A stretch of DNA of 64,000 nucleotides from Fodinicola acaciae (GTDB lineage: Bacteria > Actinomycetota > Actinomycetes > Mycobacteriales > HKI-0501), in contig NZ_WOTN01000004.1 of the NCBI RefSeq assembly GCF_010993745.1, positions 1,178,001 to 1,242,000 of the forward strand. Direction: 5' to 3'. The translations under genes were made by a program, and so were the position numbers. The notes beneath the pieces were generated by a model, which saw only the letters and a program-made list of their open reading frames with translations, was not told the DNA's origin and ran no database searches. Of the stretch, positions 63,378 to 64,000 are shown one piece after another (position 1 is the first letter of the stretch; the number at the start of each line of letters is the position of its first letter).

Positions 63378-63558
63378 CAAATCCCCTTTGCCGAAAGATT
63401 TCCCGCGCCGGTCGCGGTTGTGCCGCACATTAGCGCAGGTGGCCGGGGGTGATTGTTCGCGCCGTCGAAGGTCAGGACCAGCCGCCATCCACAGGCGTTA
63501 CCAAACTGTGATCGCCGCTTCAGGTTACGTTATGGCCGTGCGCGACCAAGGAGGAAAT

Positions 63559-64000
63559 GTGCTGTTTCGTCAGGATGCCTTGCGCGGCATAGAAAACGGT
63601 ACGGTGACGCTCGCGTACCGGCGCTGGCGGCGGCCGCGGGTCAAGCCAGGCACGCGCTTGCACACGGCGATCGGGATGGTCGCGATCGACGACGTGACCA
63701 CGGTGACCGACATTTCCGAGGCGGACGCGCGGCTGGCCGGCGCCGCTTCGCGCGACGAGCTGTTGCGTTGGCTCGACGGCGACGACGGTGAGATCTTCCG
63801 TATCAGAGTGCGCTATGCCGGTCCTGATCCGCGCATCGCGCTGCGTGCGGACGACAACGTCGACTGGCCTGACCTCAAGGCACGGCTGGACCGGCTGGAC
63901 GGGCGCGGCGCGTGGACGGCGGCGACACTGCGGCTCATCGCCGACCATCCGGCCGTACGAGCCGCCGAGCTGGCCGCCATGCTCGGCCGCGAGACCCAAC
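63559..64000 (+). CDS. partial hypothetical protein, possibly ASCH-like
   Basis: Runs off the window end. GTG 63559 follows AAGGAGG (an in-frame ATG lies at 63532). It begins MLFRQDALRGIENGTVTLAYRRW and has a compact basic beta domain (RPRVKPGTRLHTAIGMVAIDDV), like ASCH/PUA-like RNA-binding domains, followed by helices. From about residue 110 a helical ADHPAVRAAELAAMLG segment looks like an HTH. Family assignment is tentative. Confidence 0.55.
   Translation, partial: MLFRQDALRGIENGTVTLAYRRWRRPRVKPGTRLHTAIGMVAIDDVTTVTDISEADARLAGAASRDELLRWLDGDDGEIFRIRVRYAGPDPRIALRADDNVDWPDLKARLDRLDGRGAWTAATLRLIADHPAVRAAELAAMLGRETQ

Overview
The window looks like a chromosome segment of a high-GC actinomycete. 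Evidence: many GTG starts, strong G/C third-position bias in the right-hand two thirds, an adjacent furA-katG pair, a DsbA-like protein of the type used with mycothiol, a CebR-like LacI repressor with its 14-bp palindrome, sugar ABC operons without their own ATPase, and an Scr1/DUF397 pair. I cannot name the genus.

There are two contrasting parts. Positions 1 to about 23,775 are an accessory (mobile) region, visibly more A/T-rich, with mostly unrecognised small genes. From the left it holds: (i) a 5'-truncated STAND/NB-ARC ATPase followed by a four-helix membrane protein and a small EACC1-like membrane protein, resembling an NTP-dependent conflict system (2-4,098); (ii) a leftward operon of ten tightly overlapping genes (7,956 to 4,215) built round a tandem family of CxxC mini-proteins, two membrane/helical proteins and a thymidylate-kinase-like protein, read divergently from an Scr1-type XRE regulator and its DUF397 partner; (iii) a deaminase-like protein coupled to a small partner (9,306-10,282); (iv) membrane-anchored unknowns; (v) an HTH-methyltransferase next to a 540-residue protein with a HEPN-like tail (13,013-15,900); (vi) a protein with an Lsr2-like C-terminal DNA-binding segment; (vii) an ArdA-type antirestriction protein; (viii) a HEPN-like protein; and (ix) a tyrosine integrase-excisionase module whose 3' end overlaps a tRNA 3'-end sequence flanked by 12-bp repeats. 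That arrangement looks like an intact attP or a tandem-element junction. The right edge is marked by a gene fragment with no start, next to a perfect hairpin.

From about 23.8 kb on the DNA is ordinary core/adaptive chromosome: a DUF2089 cluster divergent from a TetR-PaaK-like ligase operon; a processive family-2 glycosyltransferase; furA-katG; a MarR-SDR divergent pair with a perfect operator; a CebR-like repressor, MFS exporter and GH12 endoglucanase; MOSC and DsbA-like proteins; a large secreted GH35 enzyme; a five-gene operon of sugar-binding lipoprotein, two permeases, a DUF624-like membrane protein and a GH116 glucosidase; a cysteine-synthase-like enzyme with an HxlR-type regulator; a NarL-type two-component system; an SDR; an orphan LuxR-type regulator; a second sugar ABC operon that lacks one permease; a PQ-loop (SemiSWEET-like) protein opposite an Lrp regulator; a short Rho paralogue; a secreted TAP-like hydrolase; and, running off the right end, an unrecognised protein that may be ASCH-like.

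The right part therefore centres on plant-polysaccharide use (GH12, GH35, GH116, two sugar ABC systems, CebR) and oxidative stress. The left part centres on conflict and mobility, and is where undescribed systems are most likely. No rRNA, intact tRNA or CRISPR array was seen.
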